DNA of 64,000 nt, from contig NC_011670.1 of assembly GCF_000150955.2 (NCBI RefSeq), positions 463,817-527,816 on the forward strand, in the 5' to 3' direction. A model generated the notes under the pieces. That model was not told where the DNA came from, searched no databases, and saw only the letters and a program-made list of their open reading frames with translations. This stretch comes from Phaeodactylum tricornutum CCAP 1055/1 (taxonomy: Eukaryota; Bacillariophyta; Bacillariophyceae; Surirellales; Neidiaceae). Both the position numbers and the translations under genes were made by a program. Numbering within the stretch: position 1 is the first letter of the stretch; each line of letters starts with the position of its first letter. Shown here one piece after another: positions 10,173 to 20,296 of the stretch.

Positions 10173-12052
10173 CTAGTCTCCCTTGCCACAAATTCCTCCC
10201 GAGTGGTGTTTTTCTCCCGCTGCCATGCTCAGTAGGGATTGTATGGTCATAAGAAAGGCCGACAGCAACACCACGGCTCCAATAGAAAAGGCAATGTACG
10301 AATTACGTTGGGCACGCCTCATGAGATAGGACAGCCCCACTTGGCCGGCGAAAGTGGCCACAAAACCGATAGCCATGCAGACGTACGCGTAGTCCCAGAC
10401 GAGGAGTCCGAAAACAACAAAACTCGTCGTGGCTGTAAAAGAAGTGAATAGAATCATGCAAGCAGAGGACGCGGACGAAACGGCCGGATGAACGCCCATG
10501 GCCAGCATGAGTGGTCCCTTGACAATCCCGCCGCCCTGTGTGGGAAGAGAAGAGAGAGAGAGAGAGTACGCGTGTGAGCATCGATACTAGATTTGTTCTG
10601 CGGCTAGGCGAGCTGGTGGTATGATACGCTAACGTCGCGGCGAGGGTCTCCCTACAGGATTGGACGTTTACGTACCACCCCAAACATTCCAGCAAAGAAT
10701 CCGGCCATGCAGCACACCACCGGATAGACAATGGTAGCTCGTGCGTCCCATCGAATATCGCCTTCGACGTAGGGAAAGCTGAGGCGTCGCTTTTGTTCAA
10801 ATCGTCGGACCAGGTAGGCTCGGATGCCCACGCTAATGATCCCAATCCAAGCGAGCATGACCAGGTTGGCGATCCAGAAGGCTCGAGATCCGCAACGAAT
10901 ACCGAGAGGACTGGGAAAGGCGCCACCGCCTTTGAGTACGTTGATCGTGAGAACGACGATGAACATGGTTACCAGGATCGATATATTGGCCATGGGCGTC
11001 GTGCACTCTTCTTCCAACAGCTGGTCCAGTTCGGCTTGCAAGGACGACGCGGGCAACTCCACGCTCTTCATATCGTCGTCGGAACTAGATTCGTCGTCGT
11101 CATCGTCTCGTTCCATATTTTCCAAAAGTACTTCGGCAGCTTCGTCGTGGTCGTCTTGATCTTCCAATCGTGCCATGACGGTAAGTTCCGATTCCTTGGT
11201 TCCGTCGACCCGTACGAGTCCTTGAGCGGCGGCCATGGCGCGACTTTCCCGGGCGTAAAGTTTCAACGCCTTGGTCAAACTAGTGTAAGCCGTGACGGAC
11301 AAGAGGAGTACGAGTAGTACGGTGAGTAACAACTCCGGCAGAACTTTGTTGAGAAAGGCACCGAGCAGGGCTCCGGCAATGGTGAGGGGTTCCATAACGA
11401 GGATGAGATCCCAGTCCACGAGGGGTCGATCCGCGAGGGGATGTCGTTTGCGGGCATTGAGGATCGTATTGGCGACGGCTCCGCCCAATACGGTAACGTT
11501 GGATAAGGGAATGGCGTGTTTAGGGGTAAAGCCCATGACTAGAATGTACACGGGTACGAGGATCCCACCTCCACCAATGCCGCCACCAGCCGCCACCATG
11601 AGACCGAGCGTGGCGAGGAAAAAGCCAATTTGATCGCTGCGGGACAAGGGAAAGAGTGCGGGGTGCGCCTCGTCGTAAATAGGTTTGTGTTGGCTGTGTG
11701 GGGAACGGGAATCGTCCCCTTTTAGAAGCCATCGGAACGGGGAAACCTCGGGGGTGTCCAGGGAAAGACTCGTGGAAGACGACAACGATTCGCTCCACTG
11801 GACTAGGACAGCCGCCACGAGAGCTACGGCCAGCACCAAGATCCAAACGTGTAGATTCGGCAGACGTCCCAACGATCGTCCCCGACGCGCCGTCGATTCC
11901 CGAACGTCACTCACGGCACCACACGCATTCGTTCTTGGGACAGGATTAACAGTAAATGTGTCGCAACCTTGTCGATGCGGGTGGGGCTGTTGTAAAGGTC
12001 TCGGTGGAACCGGAACAATCACGTCGGGTGCGTCGGGAAGGATGTCCATCAT
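10173..12052 (-). CDS. TauE/SafE-family membrane transporter, about 579 residues
   Basis: Exons 12052-10676 and 10535-10173 are joined across a 140-base intron that contains a GA-rich microsatellite. The junction rebuilds the second family repeat exactly: MFGV then GGGIVKGPLMLAMGVHP. The first repeat is AAGGGIGGGGILVPVYILVM. The two Gly-rich half-repeats and the many hydrophobic segments are typical of TauE/SafE exporters of sulfite, sulfonates and other organic anions. Between the halves lies a cytosolic-type acidic loop with a run of Asp and Ser. The N-terminal 90 residues are Pro/Arg-rich, then comes one membrane anchor. The substrate cannot be told from sequence. The start is one of two adjacent ATGs. 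Confidence 0.85.
10549..10566. repeat. (GA)n microsatellite in the TauE-family intron
   Basis: Eighteen bases of alternating G and A, inside the intron at 10536-10675. On the coding strand it gives a CT-rich tract just before the 3' splice site, so it may serve as the polypyrimidine tract. Confidence 0.9.
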
Positions 12053-12856
12053 TGCGGTAGCGGTACCGCTGGGACAATGACGACGAATGCTTCACGCAGT
12101 GTCCGTACCCCGTTTACAGTTAGCAGTGCGCGTGGATGTGCGGGTGTGTTGTATTTGTGTAGTTGTGTGAAGATTGGTACACACCACCGTACTACGGCAA
12201 GAGACGGTTGCCTTCCAGTGCCTGTCGGGCAAAAGCTAGGAAAAAATGCGAGGGACGAATTCGTTGTGGATATGGGATTACTTCGCCATGGCCCGTCCCG
12301 TGGGGAACGATGAAACGAAAGGGGGGACCGGTTGGGAGGCCCGGATCCATGCGTTTTCCCGTCCGAACCGCGAGTAGGGTAGGGTGGTTTCCTGTGAAAA
12401 CTCACAGTCAAGGCCGTTCGGGTCGGTGAGGGGTGAGAATGCCGGTCAACCCTTGTCTTGCCAGGGTTTCATAGGATGACTTGATACTGACCGTGAGGTG
12501 CGCGCAGATGTAACGACACTGACTGTGACAGTGAGTACGGACAGTGAACCGGGACAGACGACAGTGACTTCCCCACCCCTATCATCGTCTGTGCGGACAT
12601 CCAACACCGGGCGGTCCCGTGCTCCATTCATAAATTCTTCTCACAACACCGAACAAAACTCTTCCACAAGGAACGGTGTGTAACTAAGGGTTTGGGGGCC
12701 ATTTGGGTATAACTCACAGTCACTGAAGCGTGTTGGCTCCTAGTGTTTCTGGTGGCGTTTCCTCCCTCCAACCATATATCACTAACTAGCAACACACCCA
12801 CCAAGACACGGAACCAACAAGACCACAATCCGTGGCCTTGATTGCGATACAACAAC
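12053..12856. promoter_or_regulatory. Divergent promoter region with a cluster of TGACAGTGA-like motifs
   Basis: The 804 bases between the TauE-family gene and NOC3 contain no believable gene but many related short motifs. These are TCACAGTCA at 12402-12410, TGACCGTGA at 12488-12496, overlapping TGACTGTGA and TGACAGTGA at 12520-12534, ACAGTGA at 12541 and 12561, and TCACAGTCA at 12714-12722. Such density in a divergent promoter suggests binding sites for one transcription factor. That is inference from repetition only. Confidence 0.5.
12526..12534 (+). promoter_or_regulatory. TGACAGTGA motif within the NOC3/TauE cluster
   Basis: Exact copy, overlapping TGACTGTGA at 12520-12528; 323 bases before the NOC3 start. 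Confidence 0.45.
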
Positions 12857-14872
12857 ATGGGTGCCGCTGCCAAGAATACGTCCTCAAGGAGTCACCATCC
12901 CAAAAAGCAACGCGTCTCGGCCAAGCACACGGCACATGATCAACCCCCACGAATGGCACCCACCGAAAAATTGGAACAAGGACGTCATCAACACCAACAC
13001 CACCCTATCGTCGAACACGACGATGACCTATCCCACGCAACGTCTGATCGAAACACTGGGACGTCCTTGTCCGAGACTACCAAAGCGACCCGTACAGTGT
13101 CGGAAACGTGTGATTATATTGCCGAGTTGAGTGAAGCCATACTGGAACAACCGGACAAGGCCTTTATCAGCAGCGAAATTCCCAATCCGGCCAATCCGCG
13201 GTATCCCAAACAGGGGCCGTCCAAAATGAAGCAGTTGCTCGTTCTCGCCAACGCATCCGTAGTGCCTCGGCACAACAACCACAACACCGATAACGACGAT
13301 CCGTCGTCCCACAGCGCGTATACCTCACAGCTAGCGACAATGTCGTTGCTCGCCATTTTTCGAGACATTCTGCCCTCCTACCGGATCAAGCTCCCGACCA
13401 CGCAACAAGCGGCCGTCAAAGTTTCGAAAGAAACCAAAGTACTTTGGGATTACGAACGTGCACTCCTGCAATCCTACCAGGAATACCTACAAATCCTCGA
13501 ACACTGTTGGGATGCCACCCGCACTGCTCCGCATCCGTCCCAACTAGGGGTCACGAGTATCCTCAGTCTCTGCGAACTCCTCAAATCGGCGTTTCATTTC
13601 AATTTCCGCTCCAACCTACTCACGGTCGTGAGTCGCCATACGAATCATCCCAGTACCGTGGTCGGCGATGCGTGCTGCGCGGCCATAGCCTACGTCTTTG
13701 CGCACGATGCACAGGGCGAAGTTGCGCTCGAAGCTACCCGGCTGCTGGCCAAGTTCGTCAAAGATCGGGCCTTTAAAATTCGACCCTCCGTTCTCCGGAC
13801 CTTTACCAGTCTACCCCTCCGCGTGCACGTGGACGAAGCCCAAGCGGCGAAACTGGCGGCCGCCGCCAACGCCAAGAAACGCAAAAAAGACAAGGAACTC
13901 GCCGAAATTGACGCCGAACTCAAAGAAAGTGACGCCAAGGTGGACAAGATTATACTCGCACGGTGCCAATCGGAAACGCTTCAACACGTTACGCTTACGT
14001 ACTTTCGGATTCTGAAGCACGATAATTTGCAAGCGGCACACGTCGAGACTCTGTTGCCGGCCGCGCTGGAGGGTTTGGCCAAGTTTGCTCATCTCATCAA
14101 TATTGATACCGTCATGGATTTACTCGGCGTTTTGAAGGATTTGCTGAAAAAGATGAACGCACTACCTCTGGAGGCCGCGCTCAATTGCATTTTGACAGCG
14201 TTTCAAACCTTGCAGGGGCCGGGGAAGGAAATGAACATTGACGTCAAGGAATACATTGTTCCGCTCTATACTCAATTACCGCGTCTGGTGGGGGACGTTA
14301 ATTGTCGTCGGCACTTGCCCACGGTACTGCTCTGCTTGAATGCCGCCTTTATCAAACGCCGTGAATACTCAACGATTCGAGTTTCTGCCTTTTGGAAACA
14401 AATCCTGACCGTTTCCTTGCACGTACCTCCGCACACGGCGGTTCCGTTGATAGCCTTTGGACGGCAACTTCTCCAACGATATCCCGTCACACACCAGATG
14501 CTGGAAAATGAACAAGACGTGATTACGTCGGGAGAGTATACACCCGACGTGGAGGATCCCGAGCACAGCAATCCTTTGGCCACGTCGGCCTGGGAATTAG
14601 CCTTGGCCAAATTCCACGTGCACCTTTCGGTTGTTCAGCAAGCACAGAGTACCGCAACGTTAAGGCTACCCAATCTCCCGACCGAGAGTCCCGAACGCTT
14701 GTACCAGGAACTGTTTCGTGCGGAGGACGAGCTCTTTTTCTCCTTCCAGCGTGTGCGTAAAAAGCATCCGTTGACACCGCCGAAGCAGGATGGTAGCAAG
14801 AAACGGAAGCAGTACCGTTTCCTCACGCCGCGGGCGACGGAATCATTCTTGTTGAAAGCGAACGCATTGTAG
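12857..14872 (+). CDS. NOC3: Nucleolar complex protein 3 (NOC3)
   Basis: Single exon, 671 residues from the ATG at 12857 (MGAAAKNTSSRSHH); the open frame just upstream has no ATG. The NOC3 signature is at about residues 165-215: LLAIFRDILPSYRIKLPTTQ followed by KVLWDYERALLQSYQEYLQI. The rest is HEAT-like helices, and the CBF/Mak21-type C-terminus includes HLPTVLLCLNAAFIKRREYS. NOC3 pairs with NOC2 and is needed for maturation and intranuclear transport of pre-60S ribosomes; in yeast it also has a replication-licensing role. The basic His/Lys-rich N-terminus fits nucleolar targeting. It is convergent with NOT4. Confidence 0.9.
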   Translation: MGAAAKNTSSRSHHPKKQRVSAKHTAHDQPPRMAPTEKLEQGRHQHQHHPIVEHDDDLSHATSDRNTGTSLSETTKATRTVSETCDYIAELSEAILEQPDKAFISSEIPNPANPRYPKQGPSKMKQLLVLANASVVPRHNNHNTDNDDPSSHSAYTSQLATMSLLAIFRDILPSYRIKLPTTQQAAVKVSKETKVLWDYERALLQSYQEYLQILEHCWDATRTAPHPSQLGVTSILSLCELLKSAFHFNFRSNLLTVVSRHTNHPSTVVGDACCAAIAYVFAHDAQGEVALEATRLLAKFVKDRAFKIRPSVLRTFTSLPLRVHVDEAQAAKLAAAANAKKRKKDKELAEIDAELKESDAKVDKIILARCQSETLQHVTLTYFRILKHDNLQAAHVETLLPAALEGLAKFAHLINIDTVMDLLGVLKDLLKKMNALPLEAALNCILTAFQTLQGPGKEMNIDVKEYIVPLYTQLPRLVGDVNCRRHLPTVLLCLNAAFIKRREYSTIRVSAFWKQILTVSLHVPPHTAVPLIAFGRQLLQRYPVTHQMLENEQDVITSGEYTPDVEDPEHSNPLATSAWELALAKFHVHLSVVQQAQSTATLRLPNLPTESPERLYQELFRAEDELFFSFQRVRKKHPLTPPKQDGSKKRKQYRFLTPRATESFLLKANAL

Positions 14873-15331
14873 TCAATCGTTGTAAGCGGCACAATCAGAA
14901 GACCTTACACTAGTTGAATAGGTTTAGACGCCGGGCAGGACGACGAACGCGTGACGTGCTGAGCGCTTTCTCGGTGAACTCAGACATGAATTGCGAGAAA
15001 AAGCTTCTCCATTGTAAACACCCGACTCTTGCTTCCGATCGGCTTCCGTCTTCGGCGCTTCGAAAGCCATATTTTATCCTCTTGGTCTCTACAGATGAAT
15101 GTAGTAAAGTCACAATAAGTCTCAAGAGTGCTTTGAAAGCCGTTTCCTCGAAACCATATGTAAGAAATAATAACAGTTTGGTCCAGACTACCTCCCTACT
15201 GTAGTTCAGTGACAACAGCATGCCATACCATTTATTATACTACCATGCAGCATACGTATACCTTTTGCGTATGATTCACATTCCAACCTCCAATCATTCC
15301 ATTGCTTTCCATTGCTGTCCTAATCCGTCCT
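14873..15331. other. Convergent intergenic region, 459 bases
   Basis: 3' ends of NOC3 (plus) and NOT4 (minus). A 96-codon plus-strand frame here has no family resemblance and is probably chance. No repeats or RNA genes seen. Confidence 0.5.
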
Positions 15332-18029
15332 CTACCAAATGCCTGGGCCATGCTGCTGTTGTCTCTGTTGCTGTCCACTACCATTCTCCTGTCGTCCAAT
15401 GGCACCGACGCTTCCGTGCGGACCGTGCCCGCTGATCCCCCCACTATTCATCCAATTGTCGTTGCTGTTCGTGTTGTTTTGATGGTAGACCGGTCCGGGA
15501 GCTAACCCCCAATTGTCACCCCTACCTGTCGTGATGTGCACACCCGGTAGCAGACTCTGCAACAGGGCAATATCACTGCCACCGTTGCCAATTTCGCTGG
15601 GGTGTAGAGCCGATGATCCGCCACCGATTGGGACGCCACCAATCAAAGAACTTCCGTTTCTTTCCGCCGAGTGACCGAGACCGGCAATGTTTTGCGTAGG
15701 CAACGCACTGTTGTTCAAGGTAGACAACGGCGAAGGACCTGGAGCAAATGGAGAAGGGGGCGATTGCGTCCATAAGTTGTTGGTGGATTGCTGGAGCGAT
15801 CCGGATCCTGTTGGCAAGTTGATACCCAGAATCGAGGCGAGTGCTGAACTGCTATTGCCATACCCAGCACCAACCATACTGTTACTCGACCAGAGTCCTC
15901 CCAAGCCATTGCTTTCTGTAGACAGTGCGGGACCACTAGAAAAGGATCCACCACTGGCGTTCCACTTGTCGTTGTAACCGCTGTTCAAAGATCCGCCAAT
16001 AGCACGGTTGCTAGGCAACTCACCCGTAAAAATTTCGCCGCCCAGAGCACTGGGCCGTTCGGGACGGTCCAGCAGATCTGCCCTGAGCGGGTCACCAATA
16101 TGGTGCAAGTCTGCCAAAGCCGAAGCTCTACCGCTTCGGTCGCCGCCAGGTACATTGGCAACCGGCTGGAGCGGCCCAATTACGTCGCCCCCAATTACAG
16201 CGTTACCGGGACTGGATGGAAACGAAGCTATCGGCGGTCCGTTTGGTGTGGCCTTTTTACTGTTCTTTTTCCCGTTGCGCAAAGGAGCCAATTTCTCCAG
16301 ACCCGTAGAATCAGTGGCGGAGGGAACCGGCGGTGGTTGTTTGGCGGCACCCTTGGTGCGTTTGAGCGGTGTCAACGGCGTGAGTGTCGTATGCGATTCC
16401 TCTTTGACTGGGACGGCCGGTCGTACGCCGGCCACCACTGACGCGGCCGAGACACCCGTACCACTGTGCGTTACGGGACGAACTTGGCCACCCGCGACAT
16501 TTCCCACATTCGGTGCCGGAGTGGCGGCGAGCGTTGGTGATCGGTTCCCGACGGAGGCTGATCGGCCTTGAGTCCGCAAGAGTCGGGTCGGAAGCGATGG
16601 TGCGGTGACGGTTGTGGCGCGGGGGATTCCGACCGGCGGCGGCACGAGGGGTGGGGTGGGTCGCGCGGGTTCGTCGTACACGGATGGGGGAAAGATAGGG
16701 TGGGAGGCGTGTTTGCCCGTTCCGGAGGGACCGCCACCACCGCTTTTGGAGCGCGTGGTACCGCTGGCACCCGCTCCCGCCAATAATAATTGTTCCGCCA
16801 GAATTTGCTGCTGGCGGGCCAGTACATCGCGACCGGACGTGACGTAGCCGGCTTGAATTTCTTGTTTCGTAAAGGTGTCTTCTTCCGCACCCATTTCGTG
16901 CAGGTACGTGCATTCGGGGTTGTTGCAGCGGACGCTCTTGATAAAGGAGGAGCAGTACTTGCTGGTACCGTAACTTACTCGCACGCTGCGGTGATCGAGT
17001 ACCAATCCGTCCAACGCCAGTATGCAAGCCAACGTGTCTTCTTTGTGCGCAAAGGTTACGTAGGCGCTGGCGGAGGCGCGACGGATTTCACCGTTGATGA
17101 CGGTATTGGAGGCCGTAACGTTGTTGCGGTTGAGTACCATTTTTGCGATACGTCCGTACTGTCCAAAATATTCCGGTTTGCGGAGTGTTTCTTCGTTAGC
17201 GATGGAAGGGGGTAGCCCGACGGCGTAAATGAGATTCCGCCGGATGACGCGCATATTGGCCAACAAGGTCCGATCCTTGGGGGCTTCCATGACCATGTTT
17301 TGATTATTGCTGCTGTTTGCATTGTTGGCGTTACTACTGCCGTTGCTGCTGCTGTGACTGTTATTGTTGTTCTGATGGTTGTGTGGATGAGTATTGCTGT
17401 GGCTGTGGCTGCTGTTGAGGCTGTTGAGGCTGTGGTGGCCGATATTGCTGATATTCTGGTGTTTGGCGTGTTGAGATTGGTTGCGGACGGCGTCTTCTTT
17501 TAGTTTGTTGGCCTTGAGAGCGGCTTCCACGTCGACTGCACTGAATTGGTGGGGATCTTCGCCGTATGGGGATCGACAAGCCGGACACAAGCCCGACTCC
17601 GATTCCTTGATGCGGTGCCAGCACCACATGCACACCTGGTATCCACAGGGACAGGGATAGAAACTCTGATCACTCAAATCCAACTCCTCGCAACACAAGG
17701 GACAGACCGACTGCAACACAAAATAAACAAACAAACAATGGAAGAGACAAAGGATGTTGTGTGAGAATGTGGATTGTGGTATCTCTCGCGACTCTACAGA
17801 CCGGCGGGCTTGGTGTCGGAAGAAGCAATGCTGGTGTGGGAGGGACACTTCGACGCCGTCACATCACCACCCTTTGGGTGTCGTGTTAGACTGACGTGCA
17901 CAGGAATCGGCTAGAGTCTCGTGGGGTGCGTGGAATCAACGAATGGTATGATGTGTACACCAGAACGTGGGCTCGTACGCAAAAGACGATCCAACTCGAC
18001 GTTCCATGGAAGTCACTTACTTCGTCCAT
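15332..18029 (-). CDS. NOT4: CCR4-NOT subunit 4, RING E3 ubiquitin ligase
   Basis: The main exon is 17710-15332. It opens with a C4C4 RING (SVCPLCCEELDLSDQSFYPC, then CGYQVCMWCWHRI and CPACRSPY). An Asn/His/Ser-rich spacer, an RRM (RNLIYAVGLPPSIANEETL) and a CCCH-type finger (CNNPECTYLHEMG) follow. The long tail is Gly/Ser/Pro-rich and disordered. This is the NOT4 order: an E3 ligase of the CCR4-NOT complex in mRNA decay and ribosome quality control. The frame has no ATG close to the RING. A perfect GTAAGT donor at 18020 ends a tiny exon ATG-GAC-GAA (18029-18021). The 310-base intron has acceptor TGTTGCAG and keeps frame, giving 795 residues. An in-frame ATG at 18170 would instead add 47 residues with 17 glutamines. 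Confidence 0.88.
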
Positions 18030-18107
18030 TGTGCGTGCTGTTTTGTCTTGTCGTGAATGCAGGAATAGAAAGAGAATACCGAGAGTTGCCACGGTTATAG
18101 TTATTGT

Positions 18108-18157
<50 letters not shown>

Positions 18158-18158
18158 G
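18108..18158. repeat. (TTG)17 trinucleotide repeat, (CAA)17 on the NOT4 strand
   Basis: Fifty-one bases of perfect TTG units, just upstream of the tiny first exon of NOT4. On the NOT4 strand it reads CAA. If translation starts at the ATG at 18170, it encodes 17 glutamines in frame with the RING exon; otherwise it is a CAA-rich 5' leader. Confidence 0.95.
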
Positions 18159-18170
18159 CGTATAGTGCAT

Positions 18171-19051
18171 TCGTATTGCGTTGGTTACTGTTTGGGTAGA
18201 GACTACGGGGACAAGGGACGCTTGGGTTCTTCTCGTCGACTCTATTCGTTCGTTCGCGAGGGACTCGAGGATGCGGGGGCAGCCTTGGTTATTTTTTCGG
18301 TAAGGTTTCCCGCTGGCGGGCGCGGCGGCCCAACCACGTTGGTGGACCTTGGCGGTGGTCGTGCGCCGGTGCTGTGTGGCGGACTACCGCGGTACCAGTA
18401 ACGGTGCGTGACGAACGTCGGGTTGCTCCGAAACTTCGAAGGACGCACCACAGACCGAGTCCCAAATCCTACCGGCAACGTGATATACCTGTTTCAATTA
18501 CCCGTCGCTTTTGCGGGGACGGTTGCTACCGGTAAAGTCAAGTGCCTTCATCCGTCCTCTGTGGAGCACCAATACCTAATAGCAAAAGGGTACCATACCA
18601 TACGTTTCTATGTACCGCCAGTGTGGAAACGAGACATCGATCCGACACGGAAAGCGTATCCCACTTTAAATCCATTGCATAGAACACATCCGAAAGAATG
18701 TCAAACGTGCCCAGTCAGCAGAGTCTGCCTAGAGTAGCTTGTCGTATGGAACAATAAGTCAGAAGAATCAAAGACACGAACGCGCACTAGAGGCTTGTCT
18801 CTTCGGTTCGCCCCATCCCAGTCCAAAACCCTAGTATCTAAAAAACATAGGGCTGTAGTTCGAAAATCGGCTACCGAGACCATCGACACAATGGTTCGAA
18901 AACGCCTGTGCTTTTCCTCAACTCGAGAGACGTCCCCCCGGTACAACATTGACCAATACATAGATAGATACCGACACGTCTATCGGAGACTCGTGCTGTG
19001 TACATTCCTTCCTCTATTCCTGATAACCGGTGTAACGGATCACCGCTGTCT
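18171..19051. other. Divergent intergenic region, 881 bases
   Basis: Upstream region of NOT4 (minus) and of the 323-residue unknown protein (plus). Several short frames exist on both strands, but none resembles a known protein and the composition looks random. A Gly/Pro-rich stretch near 18300-18400 is GC-rich. No further feature was recognised. Confidence 0.45.
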
Positions 19052-20023
19052 ATGGACCGCTCCAGTTTCTGGTTGGCAGCTTTGCCGCACACGTTACGAC
19101 CCACATGGACGACCACATTCCCCGCCGACACCACCGTGTTTACGCTGGGGGACCGCACGACGTCGCGATCGTTGGTCATGTCGGTGGAACCCCTCGCGCA
19201 TTCTCCCGGTCGTCCTTCTCTGGGACCAGCCTTTTTTGGTCACGCCGCGGATCCCGCTGCCGTGAACGTACGCTTCGCCACGTCGGATCTCTCGCTGTGG
19301 CTCCAAATTGACGACTGGGTGTACCGCGTCGGGCCGTCCGTATTCGAGGGATCCCCGGACGAAACTGTCTGCGTCGATGCCGCTGTTGTCGCTAACGACG
19401 GCTCTTCTCACACACCCGCTTGTTTGTGCTGGTATCCGTCGCCGGAACTCCTCTTGCGACTCTACCTGGAACCGTCCGTGACGGACAAATCGTTGTGTAA
19501 GGACGATTCGGACGTGCACATTCTCACACGCTTGCGTACCATCATTCTCCGGGCGGCAGCGTCCATCCAGACGTCCCCCACCACCACTTCCACAACGGAC
19601 AGTCCTTCCGATCCCCACGGCAAAAGTTTGACCAACAGTGGTACTGACGTCAACGCGGGCGTCGCCCCCACTCCACACCGCCCGGATCGCGTGCGACCTC
19701 GTCCGTCCGAATTGGGATACGACCGTACCCTGGCGGAACTCCAATCCTACTTGCTCCACCCCGTGCCGTTCCACGGCGAACCCGCTGTGCACGAAGCTCT
19801 TGTCGGAAATCTCCTGACCACGCTCGCCGAGCAAGTTGCGGCAAAGAACGCTCCGTCCGCGGTAGGAGAAGCGGATCCGACCAACGACGAGTGGGACGAA
19901 ATCCTCCGTGCCTACTTTCCGTCCCGGAGGGGCGGATCGGCCAATAACACGCTCGTCGAACTGCCCACGATGGAGGCCACCCGGGACCGCCTTCGTCTTT
20001 GGCAAGCACGGTACAACTCATAA
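19052..20023 (+). CDS. Unknown protein, 323 residues
   Basis: Single exon with GC-rich, host-like codon use. The frame is open further upstream, but the first ATG is at 19052 (MDRSSFWLAALPH). The N-terminal half looks like a compact beta-rich domain (for example VNVRFATSDLSLWLQIDDWV). The middle is Thr/Ser/Asp-rich and probably disordered. The C-terminal third is helical, with DRTLAELQSYLLHP and a WDEILRAYF segment. No signal peptide or membrane segment. I recognise no family. Long uninterrupted coding and clear domain texture argue that it is real. The opposite strand is also open over 19094-20005, but its composition (Arg/Gly/Val shadow) is that of an antisense frame. Confidence 0.65.
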   Translation: MDRSSFWLAALPHTLRPTWTTTFPADTTVFTLGDRTTSRSLVMSVEPLAHSPGRPSLGPAFFGHAADPAAVNVRFATSDLSLWLQIDDWVYRVGPSVFEGSPDETVCVDAAVVANDGSSHTPACLCWYPSPELLLRLYLEPSVTDKSLCKDDSDVHILTRLRTIILRAAASIQTSPTTTSTTDSPSDPHGKSLTNSGTDVNAGVAPTPHRPDRVRPRPSELGYDRTLAELQSYLLHPVPFHGEPAVHEALVGNLLTTLAEQVAAKNAPSAVGEADPTNDEWDEILRAYFPSRRGGSANNTLVELPTMEATRDRLRLWQARYNS

Positions 20024-20296
20024 AGTTGACTCATGCTTGATAGGGACAAACATGATGCGTGCCGCGGCAAGCTCCCAGTACAGTTGACCGCGGACCGGAC
20101 CGGACCGTATCCCAATAGAGTACATACACACGCATTCCAGTGCTACCAAGTGGCTGTGAGGAATGCGTGGTCTCCACATCGAACCTAGATGAACGCCTGT
20201 ATCGTATTATTACCGAGAACTAAATCGTTTTCTAAAAGTCTTATTGCATTGCACGTCGCGCAAACTACCCGGCGGAATGCCCCGTGACGACCCGAT

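Noticed and set aside
16311-17027. 238-codon minus-strand frame inside NOT4
   Set aside because: Arg/Pro/Thr-rich shadow of the true frame, which has RRM and zinc-finger motifs.
18108-18170. Poly-leucine frame on the plus strand across the TTG repeat
   Set aside because: Microsatellite artefact.
19094-20005. 303-codon minus-strand frame opposite the 323-residue gene
   Set aside because: Arg/Gly/Val-rich composition typical of antisense to GC-rich coding sequence; no domain recognised.
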